From JAUWNP01 sp034430655 (lineage in GTDB: Bacteria > Chloroflexota > Anaerolineae > B4-G1), in the NCBI GenBank assembly GCA_034430655.1, contig DAOUEC010000131.1:1-16361 (forward strand): a DNA stretch of 16,361 bases. The letters are read 5' to 3'. The translations under genes were made by a program, and so were the position numbers. This document shows, piece after piece, positions 1-6,159 of the stretch. The notes below the pieces were generated by a model. The model saw only the letters and a program-made list of their open reading frames with translations, was not told where the DNA came from and searched no databases. The stretch's first letter is position 1. Every line of letters starts with the position of its first letter.

Positions 1-171
1 GAGGTGACCGGCGTGGTGCTGGCCAAGTTGGATAGCACCGCCAGGGGCGGGATGGTCTTCGCCATCGCCCGCGAGTTGGGCCTGCCGGTGCGCTTCGTCG
101 GCACCGGGGAGGGGCTGGAGGACCTGGCCCCGTTTGACGCCGATGCGTTTGTGGAGGGACTCCTGGGCTGA
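1..171 (+). CDS. ftsY: Signal recognition particle receptor FtsY, C-terminal end (partial)
   Basis: The window opens inside this gene and shows its last 56 codons, ending in TGA. FtsY is the GTPase receptor that docks SRP-ribosome complexes at the inner membrane. The visible part holds the end of the NG GTPase domain: the guanine-binding motif (T/A)KLD, seen as VLAKLDSTARGG, and the closing segment with VGTGEGLEDLAPFD. FtsY and Ffh share this fold. The ending, PFD followed by about ten residues and a stop, fits FtsY; Ffh would continue into an M domain. No start or upstream region is visible. The GC-rich codon use here matches prfB downstream rather than the genes in between. Confidence 0.93.
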   Translation, partial: EVTGVVLAKLDSTARGGMVFAIARELGLPVRFVGTGEGLEDLAPFDADAFVEGLLG

Positions 172-264
172 AAGAGAAGCAGGCTGAAGTGGAGGCAATT
201 CGGCTCGGCGACGAGTTATGCGGCTCACCACAGTTTGCGTAAGGAATCCTTGAGGAGTGTTTGT

Positions 265-960
265 ATGAGCAAGAGACAGATGATCGAGACCCTGCTGGAG
301 GCATTTGAGTATGCAACCGCCGAAGGTGAGGGGGGACAAATCCAGATTTGGACGAACCGTGTTGCTTCAGCTCTGGCTGGCGCTGGAATGTCGGAGGAGC
401 ATAAAGCCTGGGTCGATGCTCTGGAATACACACATTTTTCTGCAAGTGAGTTCTCAGTCGAGCCCTCAATGGTGGCTCACGCAGAATCAATGAGAGCTAT
501 ACTTCTTGGAATTCTCGATAAGGTGAAACAGACTGAGCCATCAGAAGAACTATTCCCAATGGAAATCGTAGAGGGCACGCGAAACTACATTGAAAGAATC
601 GCAGCTCAAGCCAATGGTTGCTATCAGCAGGGTTGGTACGATGCTTGTGCAGTCCTGGTTAGGCGTTTGATTGAGATACTGATAGTGGATTGCTTTGAGC
701 AACACAATACCGCCTCAAAGATAGAAGGCGCAGATGGGCGGTATTATGGCCTTGACCGGCTCATTGACTTATTCCTGGCCGAAACTTGGCATATGCCCCA
801 GTATATGAGGAGGTACCTTCCAAGACTGAAGGATTTGAAAGAGATTGGAGACTCAGCCGCACATGGCCGCAGTATCACTACCAAAGCCACAATAGATAGG
901 TTTTCGCAGGCTATCTTTCACACATTTCAGGGGTTGATTCATATTGCTGGTTTTGAGTAA
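265..960 (+). CDS. DUF4145-like protein of unknown function
   Basis: A 231-residue soluble protein. The ATG at 265 is chosen because GAGGAG lies about 8 bases upstream; an in-frame TTG at 235 would add ten residues and has no better ribosome site. The C-terminal half (residues about 105-215) resembles the DUF4145 helical domain. It has a helix with YQQGWYDACAVLVRRLIE, a conserved arginine pair at 133-134, and the late motif LKEIGDSAAHGR (191-202), as in families where a His near the end follows an 'IGN/D..AH' pattern. DUF4145-like domains occur alone and fused to defence nucleases, but that role is not shown here. The N-terminal 100 residues are not recognised. The gene is AT-richer than ftsY and prfB, and an attC-like site follows it, so it may be a cassette gene. 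Confidence 0.75.
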   Translation: MSKRQMIETLLEAFEYATAEGEGGQIQIWTNRVASALAGAGMSEEHKAWVDALEYTHFSASEFSVEPSMVAHAESMRAILLGILDKVKQTEPSEELFPMEIVEGTRNYIERIAAQANGCYQQGWYDACAVLVRRLIEILIVDCFEQHNTASKIEGADGRYYGLDRLIDLFLAETWHMPQYMRRYLPRLKDLKEIGDSAAHGRSITTKATIDRFSQAIFHTFQGLIHIAGFE

Positions 961-1008
961 CGCTGACGTTTGCTGTCAGCAAAGGGGTTGTTCTGAAATC
1001 AGAAAGCG

Positions 1009-1136
1009 CGCTAACACGCGCTGCAGGCGACGCCGCTACGCGGCCTTGTATCGGGGCGCGATTTGGTTATGTGCGGTGTCTTTTCAAGTAGGACTCGATG
1101 GGTAAGCCGCGGCGCGCCTGAGCTCATCCGTTAGGC
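1009..1136 (+). other. Integron attC-like recombination site
   Basis: The element opens with CGCTAAC (1009-1015) and closes with GTTAGGC (1130-1136). The closing heptamer fits the attC core GTTRRRY exactly; the opening one fits its complement RYYYAAC at five of seven positions. The outer 26-base arms (1011-1036 and 1109-1134) fold back on each other. CTAAC pairs with GTTAG, a mismatched spacer follows, AGGCG pairs with CGCCT, and then CGCCGC pairs with GCGGCG with one extrahelical base. This order of R box, unpaired spacer and L box with a bulged base is the attC design. The 5' arm, with GACGCCGC, resembles classical cassette sites from memory. The orientation suits a cassette whose gene is the preceding plus-strand ORF. 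Length 128 bp is within the usual attC range. Confidence 0.65.
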
Positions 1137-1162
1137 TGCAGCTTCATCAAGAGGTGAGATCT

Positions 1163-1528
1163 ATGAGCACGAAGTATGGGTTCTCCGAGTCCCAATGGAA
1201 TAGGGCAAAAGAAGAAATGAAGCAGATCCTCATCGACAGAGCACGAGTCATAGGAATGATCCCGTATTCTGAGTTGGTCGGTAACCTGACGACGATAAAG
1301 CTTGAGCCGGAATCATATGCGTTGGCAAAAATGCTCGGAGAGATTTCGACCGAGGAAGATAAAGCTGGCCGAGGGATGTTGACAGTGATAGTCGTTCATA
1401 AAACAGGTGATATGCAGCCTGGACCTGGTTTCTTCGAGCTTGCGCAGAGGCTTGGTCGGGACACATCTGATATCCTCAAATGCTGGGTGGATGAACTGAA
1501 GGGAGTTCATAGCTACTGGAGTAGATAG
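1163..1528 (+). CDS. Conserved hypothetical protein, 121 residues
   Basis: A small soluble protein. The ATG at 1163 follows AAGAGGTGAG at a suitable distance; the GTG at 1154 lies inside that ribosome site and is rejected. The N-terminus (residues 8-30) is a charged helix. The centre holds IPYSELVGNL, then a stretch in which an acidic EISTEEDKAGRGML precedes a beta strand (LTVIVVHK), and then GDMQPGPGFFELAQRLGR. The motif GDMxPGPGFFELA looks strongly constrained and could line a binding site, but I cannot assign a family or activity. It follows the attC-like site by 26 bases, as the first gene of a new cassette would. Codon use is less GC-biased than in the housekeeping genes. Confidence 0.72.
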   Translation: MSTKYGFSESQWNRAKEEMKQILIDRARVIGMIPYSELVGNLTTIKLEPESYALAKMLGEISTEEDKAGRGMLTVIVVHKTGDMQPGPGFFELAQRLGRDTSDILKCWVDELKGVHSYWSR

Positions 1529-1566
1529 TCTCCCTGTCGGGTGTTGGTAGCCAGTTGTGGTGAAAT

Positions 1567-1638
1567 GTGCCACGAATTGCACGAATTGACACCGATTTTT
1601 TGGCCTTCATTCGTGAAAATTCGTGTCATTCATGGCAC
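1567..1638. repeat. Inverted repeat built from CACGAATT units
   Basis: The left end begins GTGCCACGAATTGCACGAA and the right end finishes ATTCGTGTCATTCATGGCAC. The reverse complement of the right half aligns with the left half over about 33 bases with some eight mismatches. Inside the left arm the unit CACGAATT recurs at about 9-base spacing. The element lies between two genes, has no coding sense of its own, and could form a long hairpin in DNA or RNA. I recall similar CACGAATT palindromes scattered in several environmental bacterial genomes, so it is probably one copy of a dispersed, MITE-like repeat. It could also end transcription of the upstream gene, since TTTTTT lies in the loop region. 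Confidence 0.7.
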
Positions 1639-1692
1639 AAAACACTCAACAACACTTCATGGGGAGACTATCTAAGGAAGGAAGGAGAACAA

Positions 1693-2085
1693 ATGTCCAT
1701 CGAATACTCCAAAGAGGAATACTTGGATGTAAGTGCTAATCTCCGGCACTATGGTAGTGCACGGTTTGCGCTTCTGACATTATTTCTTGCGATTGTTGCT
1801 GGACTCCTTACAGCTGTTTACGGGGGACAGATACAGCCTGGAGAAGTGGTTATAACGATCTGGAAAATAGGGGGAGCTTTGATTAGTCTTGCCTTTCTGG
1901 TAATGGAGGAACGCACTTCTTGTTACTACCGTAGATTTCGAGAGCGTGCAATTGAGCTGGAGAAAGCGCTAGGTTTCAAGCAGTACAGGAACTGTCCAAA
2001 GCAGAAAGGAATTACCTCGACCAATGCTGTTAGAGTTGTCTATGGCCTTACAGCGTTCTTCTGGCTAATCAGCCTGCTCATCTAG
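1693..2085 (+). CDS. Small membrane protein, three predicted TM segments
   Basis: A 130-residue protein starting at the ATG at 1693, preceded by GGAAGGAAGGAG. Translation could be extended upstream to 1567, but that part would run through the inverted repeat and lacks a ribosome site. Hydrophobic segments lie at residues about 24-44, 52-71 and 113-130. Between the second and third is a basic/acidic helix with EERTSCYYRRFRERAIELEKALGF (given here only as a landmark at 72-95). Two TM helices followed by a cytosolic charged helix recalls SLATT-type or related pore-forming effector families, but the match is loose and I do not assign it. The next gene, a Nudix hydrolase, starts 45 bases downstream on the same strand and may be co-transcribed. 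Confidence 0.7.
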   Translation: MSIEYSKEEYLDVSANLRHYGSARFALLTLFLAIVAGLLTAVYGGQIQPGEVVITIWKIGGALISLAFLVMEERTSCYYRRFRERAIELEKALGFKQYRNCPKQKGITSTNAVRVVYGLTAFFWLISLLI

Positions 2086-2130
2086 CGGGGATACTGCACC
2101 AAGTTGTCAACTTCGTGGGAGGATATTCCT

Positions 2131-2703
2131 ATGGAGAAATGGACCGTTGTGAGTTCACAGCTTGTCCTGGACAATCAATGGATGAAGGTGCGCTGTGACA
2201 GCTGCCTGCTACCATCAGGGGAGCCCCTGGATGACTTTTATTATGTGTGGGAAGGTAAAGACTTCGCGATGATCTTCGGGCTGACCGAAGAGGATCAAGT
2301 GATCTTAGTGAAGCAGTACAAACACGGCGCACAAGAGATTGTTGTGGAGCTCCCCGCTGGGGTGGTCGAGGACTCAGATAGTGATCCACAAGTTTCTGCT
2401 GCGCGTGAGCTAAGGGAAGAGACGGGATACGAAGCGAAGGATTACACACACCTCGCGAGCGCGTTCGTTGCATCCGCAAAGGCTACGGTTGTAGCCCATC
2501 TCTTCCTGGCCACAGGGTTGGTACGCACCGCAAGCCCGGAGCCGGACAGACAGGAGTCTATTGAGATCTTGCGCGTATCAATGCCGGAAGTCATCCGAAT
2601 GATCAATACAGGTGAAATCCGTGACATCAACTCCATCGCTACTACTTTTCTTGCACTGCAGAAACTAGGTTGTTTTGTAGTTAAGCCAGCCGACCCCGTG
2701 TAG
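2131..2703 (+). CDS. Nudix hydrolase, ADP-ribose pyrophosphatase-like
   Basis: A 190-residue protein starting at the ATG at 2131, nine bases after GGAGGA. Nudix enzymes cleave nucleoside diphosphates linked to another group, using a metal held by the Nudix box. Here the box spans residues 76-100: PAGVV, then AARELREETGY, with the REL core at 92-94 and the metal-binding glutamates E96 and E97. The first half of the box is slightly irregular: compared with the GX5EX7REUXEEXGU pattern it has one extra residue and an aspartate where the first Glu is expected. The N-terminal strand region (about 1-45) and the sequence LVKQYKHGAQEIVVELPAG fit the ADP-ribose/NDP-sugar pyrophosphatase branch. Substrate cannot be fixed from sequence. 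It ends 35 bases before a second attC-like end. Confidence 0.88.
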   Translation: MEKWTVVSSQLVLDNQWMKVRCDSCLLPSGEPLDDFYYVWEGKDFAMIFGLTEEDQVILVKQYKHGAQEIVVELPAGVVEDSDSDPQVSAARELREETGYEAKDYTHLASAFVASAKATVVAHLFLATGLVRTASPEPDRQESIEILRVSMPEVIRMINTGEIRDINSIATTFLALQKLGCFVVKPADPV

Positions 2704-2952
2704 AAGTGGAGTCAGTGGTATGGCGCTTTGCGAGGCTGCCTAACACTCATTGGAGCCGACCCGCGCCTATCGACGCCCGAAATCGGCGGCGCTCTTGCAG
2801 TTGAGGTAGGTGCTGGAGCGAGGAAATCGGTGCAAATCCGGCGCGGCGGGTGATGCGCAGGCCGTTGCCCAGAATTGGCTCGCGCAGCGGTCGAAGAAGC
2901 GCCCCCCAGGTTGCTTGGACGAGGCTGTTGGGACATTGAAGGGAATTGAACC
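2704..2952. other. Non-coding stretch with a degraded attC-like end
   Basis: No gene is supported here. GCCTAAC at 2738-2744 fits the attC opening heptamer RYYYAAC exactly, and it continues ACTCATTGGAGCCGAC, which matches the first site at TAACAC and at the later TG.AG..GAC. A matching closing core is not clear: the best candidate is GTTGGGA near 2927-2933, six of seven positions, and the arms do not fold well. I read it as a decayed or interrupted attC. The rest is GC-rich sequence without ORF support. It ends just before the ATG of the DUF4258 gene. Confidence 0.4.
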
Positions 2953-3200
2953 ATGGTAGTTCATTTTCACCCGCATGCCCGAGAGCGTATGAGAGAGCGC
3001 GGCACTACTGAGGATGAGGTAAGAGCGACAGTCGAACAAGGCGAACAGTTCCCTGCTAAGTTTGGACGCACCGGCTTTCGACGTAACTTCTTGATAGCGA
3101 GTGGCGAGGCAAGTATTACAGGACCAAGCAGGTAGAGGTCTACGCTGTTCGGGAAGGCCCCGATTGGCTGGTCATCACGATCATCACACGCTATTTCTGA
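2953..3200 (+). pseudogene. DUF4258 family protein, frameshifted
   Basis: The ATG at 2953 opens a frame starting MVVHFHPHARERMRERG, typical of DUF4258, a small fold related to RelE/BrnT-type toxins. This frame runs only to a TAG at 3133-3135 with an atypical tail. From about 3100 the expected ending continues in another frame: EWRGKYYRTKQVEVYAV, then DWLVITIITRYF, and TGA at 3198-3200. One additional T in the run near 3088-3092 would join the two parts as NFFDSEW, so a single-base deletion explains the break. Joined, the protein would be about 82 residues, the usual family size. It is either a true pseudogene or a sequencing error. The DUF2283 gene starts 23 bases downstream, a frequent small-gene pairing. 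Confidence 0.78.
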
Positions 3201-3223
3201 GTGTCTGAATAGGAGGGTGTACC

Positions 3224-3466
3224 ATGAGATTCACGTATGATCCCCGCTATAACATTGCTTACATTCGCTTTCAAGAGAAACAGACTGAAATAGAAACAAT
3301 TCGGATTAGCGACGAGTTAGTCGTGGATATGGCTCCCGATGGAACGATCTATGGCATCGAGTTGCTGAACGCGAATGAGCAACTACGGCGCGAAGATACA
3401 GGCAGGCTTCTAGTCATCAACGAAGCCACCGGTGAGCGGGCCGAGTTGCCGCTTGCTGTCGGTTGA
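3224..3466 (+). CDS. DUF2283 family protein
   Basis: An 80-residue protein starting at the ATG at 3224 after AGGAGG. It opens MRFTYDPRYNIAYIRF, the family signature, followed by an alternating strand region (IETIRISDELVVDMAPDG) and then IYGIELLNANEQL, matching the conserved 'G.I.GIE.L.A' segment of DUF2283. These are small beta-rich proteins of unproven function that often sit beside DUF4258 or other small toxin-like genes. By analogy this one may be the antitoxin-like partner of the frameshifted upstream gene; that is inference. It ends 31 bases before prfB and is the last accessory gene of the block. Confidence 0.85.
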   Translation: MRFTYDPRYNIAYIRFQEKQTEIETIRISDELVVDMAPDGTIYGIELLNANEQLRREDTGRLLVINEATGERAELPLAVG

Positions 3467-3497
3467 GCGAAGCAGGACTGCGAAACAGGAGGTGTAC

Positions 3498-4617
3498 GTG
3501 GAAGAACTTCGTAATCGTCTGACAACCCTGAGAGAGAAACTGGAACACATCCGGAGGCGTCTTTGACCTGGCCGCCAAGGAGCAGGAGATCGCGCAACTG
3601 GAGAAGCGCGCCAGCGCCCCGGACTTCTGGGACGATCCCGAGACAGCGCAGACAGTGATGCGCCGCCTCTCCGGCCTGCGCGAGGAGGCGGAGCGCTGGA
3701 ACACGCTGGAGCAGCGGGTGCAGGATGCGCTGGAACTCTCCGCGCTGGATGACGAGAGCCTGGGCGACGAACTGGTCGCCGAGACAGCGGCGCTGGAGCA
3801 GGAGATAGGACAGCTGGAGTTTCACCTGCTCCTCTCCGGCCCCCACGACCCGGGCGACGCCATCCTGGCCATCCACGCTGGCGCTGGCGGCACCGACGCT
3901 CAGGATTTCTCCGAGATGCTGCTGCGCATGTATCTGCGCTGGGCCGAGGCGCGCGGATACGCAGCCGACGTGGTGGACCGGCTCTACGGCGAGGAGGCTG
4001 GCATCAAACGCGCCACCGTCACTGTCTCCGGCCCCTACGCCTACGGCTACCTGCGCGCCGAGCGAGGAGTGCACCGCCTGGTGCGGCTCTCCCCCTTCGA
4101 CGCCGCCCACCGCCGCCATACGTCATTCGTGCTGGTCGAGGCCTGGCCCGACATCGGCACGGACGTCTCGGTGACCATTGACCCCAACGACTTGCAGATC
4201 GAGACGTTCCGCGCCTCGTCGGCCGGGGGACAGCACATGCAGAAAAACGAGACGGCGGTGCGCATCACCCACGTCCCCACCGGCATCGTCGTCTCCTGTC
4301 AGAACGAGCGTTCGCAGACCCAGAACCGGGGAACGGCGTTGCGCGTGCTGCGGGCGCGGCTGCTCCACCTGGAGGAGGAGAAACTGCACGCGGAGATCGC
4401 CGAGTTGAAGGGGGAACACGTGGACGCCGGCTGGGGTAATCAGATTCGCTCTTATGTACTGCACCCTTACCAGATGGTCAAAGACCATCGCACCGGCCAC
4501 GAGACCGGCAACGTGCAGGCCGTGCTCGATGGGTGGCTGGACGAGTTCATGGAGGTCTATCTGCGATTTACAATGGGGACGGCGGCGGGGGCCGGGGAAC
4601 CCGGCAATGGGCATTAA
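3498..4617 (+). CDS. prfB: Peptide chain release factor 2, with programmed +1 frameshift
   Basis: RF2 reads UGA and UAA stop codons and triggers peptide release. Translation starts at GTG 3498, five bases after CAGGAGG. The first 22 codons end at CTT (3561-3563), followed by in-frame TGA. The +1 frame resumes with GAC (3565) and runs 350 codons to TAA, giving about 372 residues, close to the usual length. The stop-recognition tripeptide SPF is at residues 198-200 (SPFDAAHRRHTSF) and the catalytic GGQ at 243-245 (SSAGGQHMQKNETA). SPF rather than PxT separates it from RF1. The programmed shift makes expression self-regulating: low RF2 lets the ribosome pause at UGA and shift. It opens the co-directional run that continues with the gene at 4633, 15 bases away. 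Confidence 0.97.
3552..3567 (+). promoter_or_regulatory. prfB programmed +1 ribosomal frameshift site
   Basis: CGGAGG (3552-3557), a Shine-Dalgarno-like stimulator, is followed by one spacer codon CGT and the slippery CTT TGA C (3561-3567). This is the same spacing as in the well-studied E. coli prfB site. The P-site tRNA on CTT slips forward onto TTT, T3564 is skipped, and GAC is read next. The stop is UGA, the codon RF2 itself recognises, which closes the feedback loop. Confidence 0.95.
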
Positions 4618-4632
4618 CCAAGGAGACAAAAA

Positions 4633-5808
4633 ATGAGCATTAAGAAGTCCAAAAGAGGGATCTCATCCCCTGCGGGGGAACGTCTGGTGATAAAGTCGAA
4701 GAAGACATCAACAAGTACCCGCGCCGCCACCAGCGTGCAGAAAAAAGGCTCAGGAGTAGGCTATGCCGCACCAGCCGGAACGTTGAGCGAGGAAACCCAT
4801 GCCAAACTGGACGAACTTCAAGACCAGTTGGGCGATCTGCAAGAGTCACTGCTGCTGACCGACGTGCGCAACGACATGGGGGACATCGAGACAACCCTGT
4901 CGCTGCTCCCGGCCGAGATCGAAGAACTGCGCACCCGAGGCTACGTCTTCCGCAGTTTCCTGGAAAACAAGGTCAAGGTATTGACCGAGCAGTGGGAAGA
5001 GATGGACGACCGCGTGTCCCGCGAGGTGAGCCGGCGACAACGGGAACTGGAGCGGGAGACCGACGTAGCCGAAAGTGCATTGCGACAGGCGATGAGCGGC
5101 CGCGCCTCCCAGGTAGCCCGTGCCGAGAGTGCGGTCGAGACACTGGAGCGCAAGGTGAAGGCAGCACAATCGGCGGTCGAGGCGATGTACGAGGCGCTCC
5201 AGCAGAACGTTGACCAGACCCGATCCCAGGTGGAGCAGATTCGCTGGCTGCTCGATCAGATAGACGAAGCCAGTTTCCCAATCTACCCGGCTGAGGATCC
5301 CGTGGCGGCCTGCCAAGCCCAGTACATGGAGACCAAAAAGGACGGGCCGAAGGGCGTGCTCTGCCTGACCGACGAGCGGCTGATCTTCGAGCAGAAAGAG
5401 GATATCGCCACCAAGAAGGTGCTCTTTATCGCCACCGAGAAGGAGAGGGTCCAACAGCTCATCTTCTCGGTGCCCATCGTACAGGTCGAGGAAGTCAAGG
5501 TCAGCCAGAAAGGATTTCTGGGGCACAAGGAGATGTTGGAACTGCTCTTCGCACCCGAGGCCGACCTGAGCGGTGCCACACTCCGCCTGCACGGCGCTGA
5601 CAACGAAGAATGGGCCGGTCTGATCGGCCGGGTCAAATCGGGGGAGATCGCCAAAGAGCGCACGCGGCCGAAGGAAGAGGCAGCAGTGGAGGCCGCTCGC
5701 GCCGCGCCGACCAAGTGCCCCACCTGTGGCGCGACCCTCACCGTCGAGATCGTGCGCGGCATGCGGGAGATCACCTGCAAATATTGCGGCACCGTGATAC
5801 GTTTGTAG
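4633..5808 (+). CDS. Coiled-coil / PH-like / zinc-ribbon protein of unknown function
   Basis: A 391-residue protein starting at the ATG at 4633 after AAGGAGACAAAAA. Three parts can be seen. Residues 1-50 are a basic, Ser/Thr-rich tail. Residues about 55-212 are strongly heptad-like and charged, a long coiled coil. Residues about 225-340 contain GVLCLTDERLIFEQKE (241-256), the opening strands of a bacterial PH/GRAM-like domain, continuing to a helix ending near 337. The C-terminus is a zinc ribbon with CPTC (362-365) and CKYC (382-385). There is no signal peptide or TM segment. PH-like and zinc-ribbon parts suggest binding to a surface or partner, but no function is known to me. It lies between prfB and an EF-Tu-like gene. 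Confidence 0.8.
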   Translation: MSIKKSKRGISSPAGERLVIKSKKTSTSTRAATSVQKKGSGVGYAAPAGTLSEETHAKLDELQDQLGDLQESLLLTDVRNDMGDIETTLSLLPAEIEELRTRGYVFRSFLENKVKVLTEQWEEMDDRVSREVSRRQRELERETDVAESALRQAMSGRASQVARAESAVETLERKVKAAQSAVEAMYEALQQNVDQTRSQVEQIRWLLDQIDEASFPIYPAEDPVAACQAQYMETKKDGPKGVLCLTDERLIFEQKEDIATKKVLFIATEKERVQQLIFSVPIVQVEEVKVSQKGFLGHKEMLELLFAPEADLSGATLRLHGADNEEWAGLIGRVKSGEIAKERTRPKEEAAVEAARAAPTKCPTCGATLTVEIVRGMREITCKYCGTVIRL

Positions 5809-5814
5809 TGGCCA

Positions 5815-5883
5815 CGCCGCCGTGAACAGGCGGCGCTGGGTGAGAAAGCGAGCCAGCACCGGCTCTTCCAGGCCGGTGCGGCT
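5815..5883 (+). repeat. Two tandem hairpins between genes
   Basis: CGCCGCC (5815-5821) pairs with GGCGGCG (5829-5835) around a 7-base loop. A second, longer stem pairs AGCC and GCACCGGC (5851-5863, one bulged A) with GCCGGTGC and GGCT (5872-5883) around an 8-base loop. Neither is followed by a T run, so a classical terminator is unlikely. They may be dispersed palindromic repeats, or they may protect or attenuate the mRNA upstream of the EF-Tu-like gene, whose ribosome site AGGAGG begins about eight bases further on. Confidence 0.6.
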
Positions 5884-5901
5884 CACGACCAGGAGGCAAT
5901 A

Positions 5902-6159
5902 ATGGCGGAGAAACTCACCGGCAAGGTGAACCACTGGTTCGGCAATATCGGCGTCGCCGGGATCGAACTGACGGATAAACTCACCGTGGGCGACCGCATT
6001 CACATCCTGGGGCACACGACCGACTTCGAGCAGGAGGTCACTTCGATGCAAATCATGCACCAGGACGTGACCAAGGCCGGCACCGGTGACGACGTGGGGG
6101 TCAAAGTCCTGTTCCGAGCACGAGTCGGCGACCGTGTCTACAAAGTGACGGAGTCTTGA
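5902..6159 (+). CDS. EF-Tu domain-2-like small protein (translation elongation factor-like)
   Basis: An 85-residue protein starting at the ATG at 5902 after AGGAGG. It is a single beta-barrel of the kind forming domain 2 of translational GTPases: GKVNHWFGNIGVAGIEL, then LTVGDRIHILGHTTDFEQEV (about residues 26-46), VTSMQIMHQDVTKAGTGDDVGVKV and RVGDRVYKV. There is no GTPase domain. The same fold closes U32-family peptidases, and free-standing copies are common as short conserved genes, so the role is uncertain; association with tRNA or ribosome-related proteins is a family-based guess. Its TGA overlaps the TTG start of tilS, so translation of the two is probably coupled. Confidence 0.85.
   Translation: MAEKLTGKVNHWFGNIGVAGIELTDKLTVGDRIHILGHTTDFEQEVTSMQIMHQDVTKAGTGDDVGVKVLFRARVGDRVYKVTES

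Noticed and set aside
216..222. GTTATGC as an attC or attI end just after ftsY
   Set aside because: One of seven core positions is wrong and no matching opening arm could be found.
962..980. GCTGAC/GTCAGC hairpin after the first accessory gene as a terminator
   Set aside because: Only six pairs and no T tract; too weak to call.
3349..4119. A long minus-strand ORF across the start of prfB
   Set aside because: It is a mirror of the GC-rich RF2 coding strand; the plus strand carries clear SPF and GGQ motifs.
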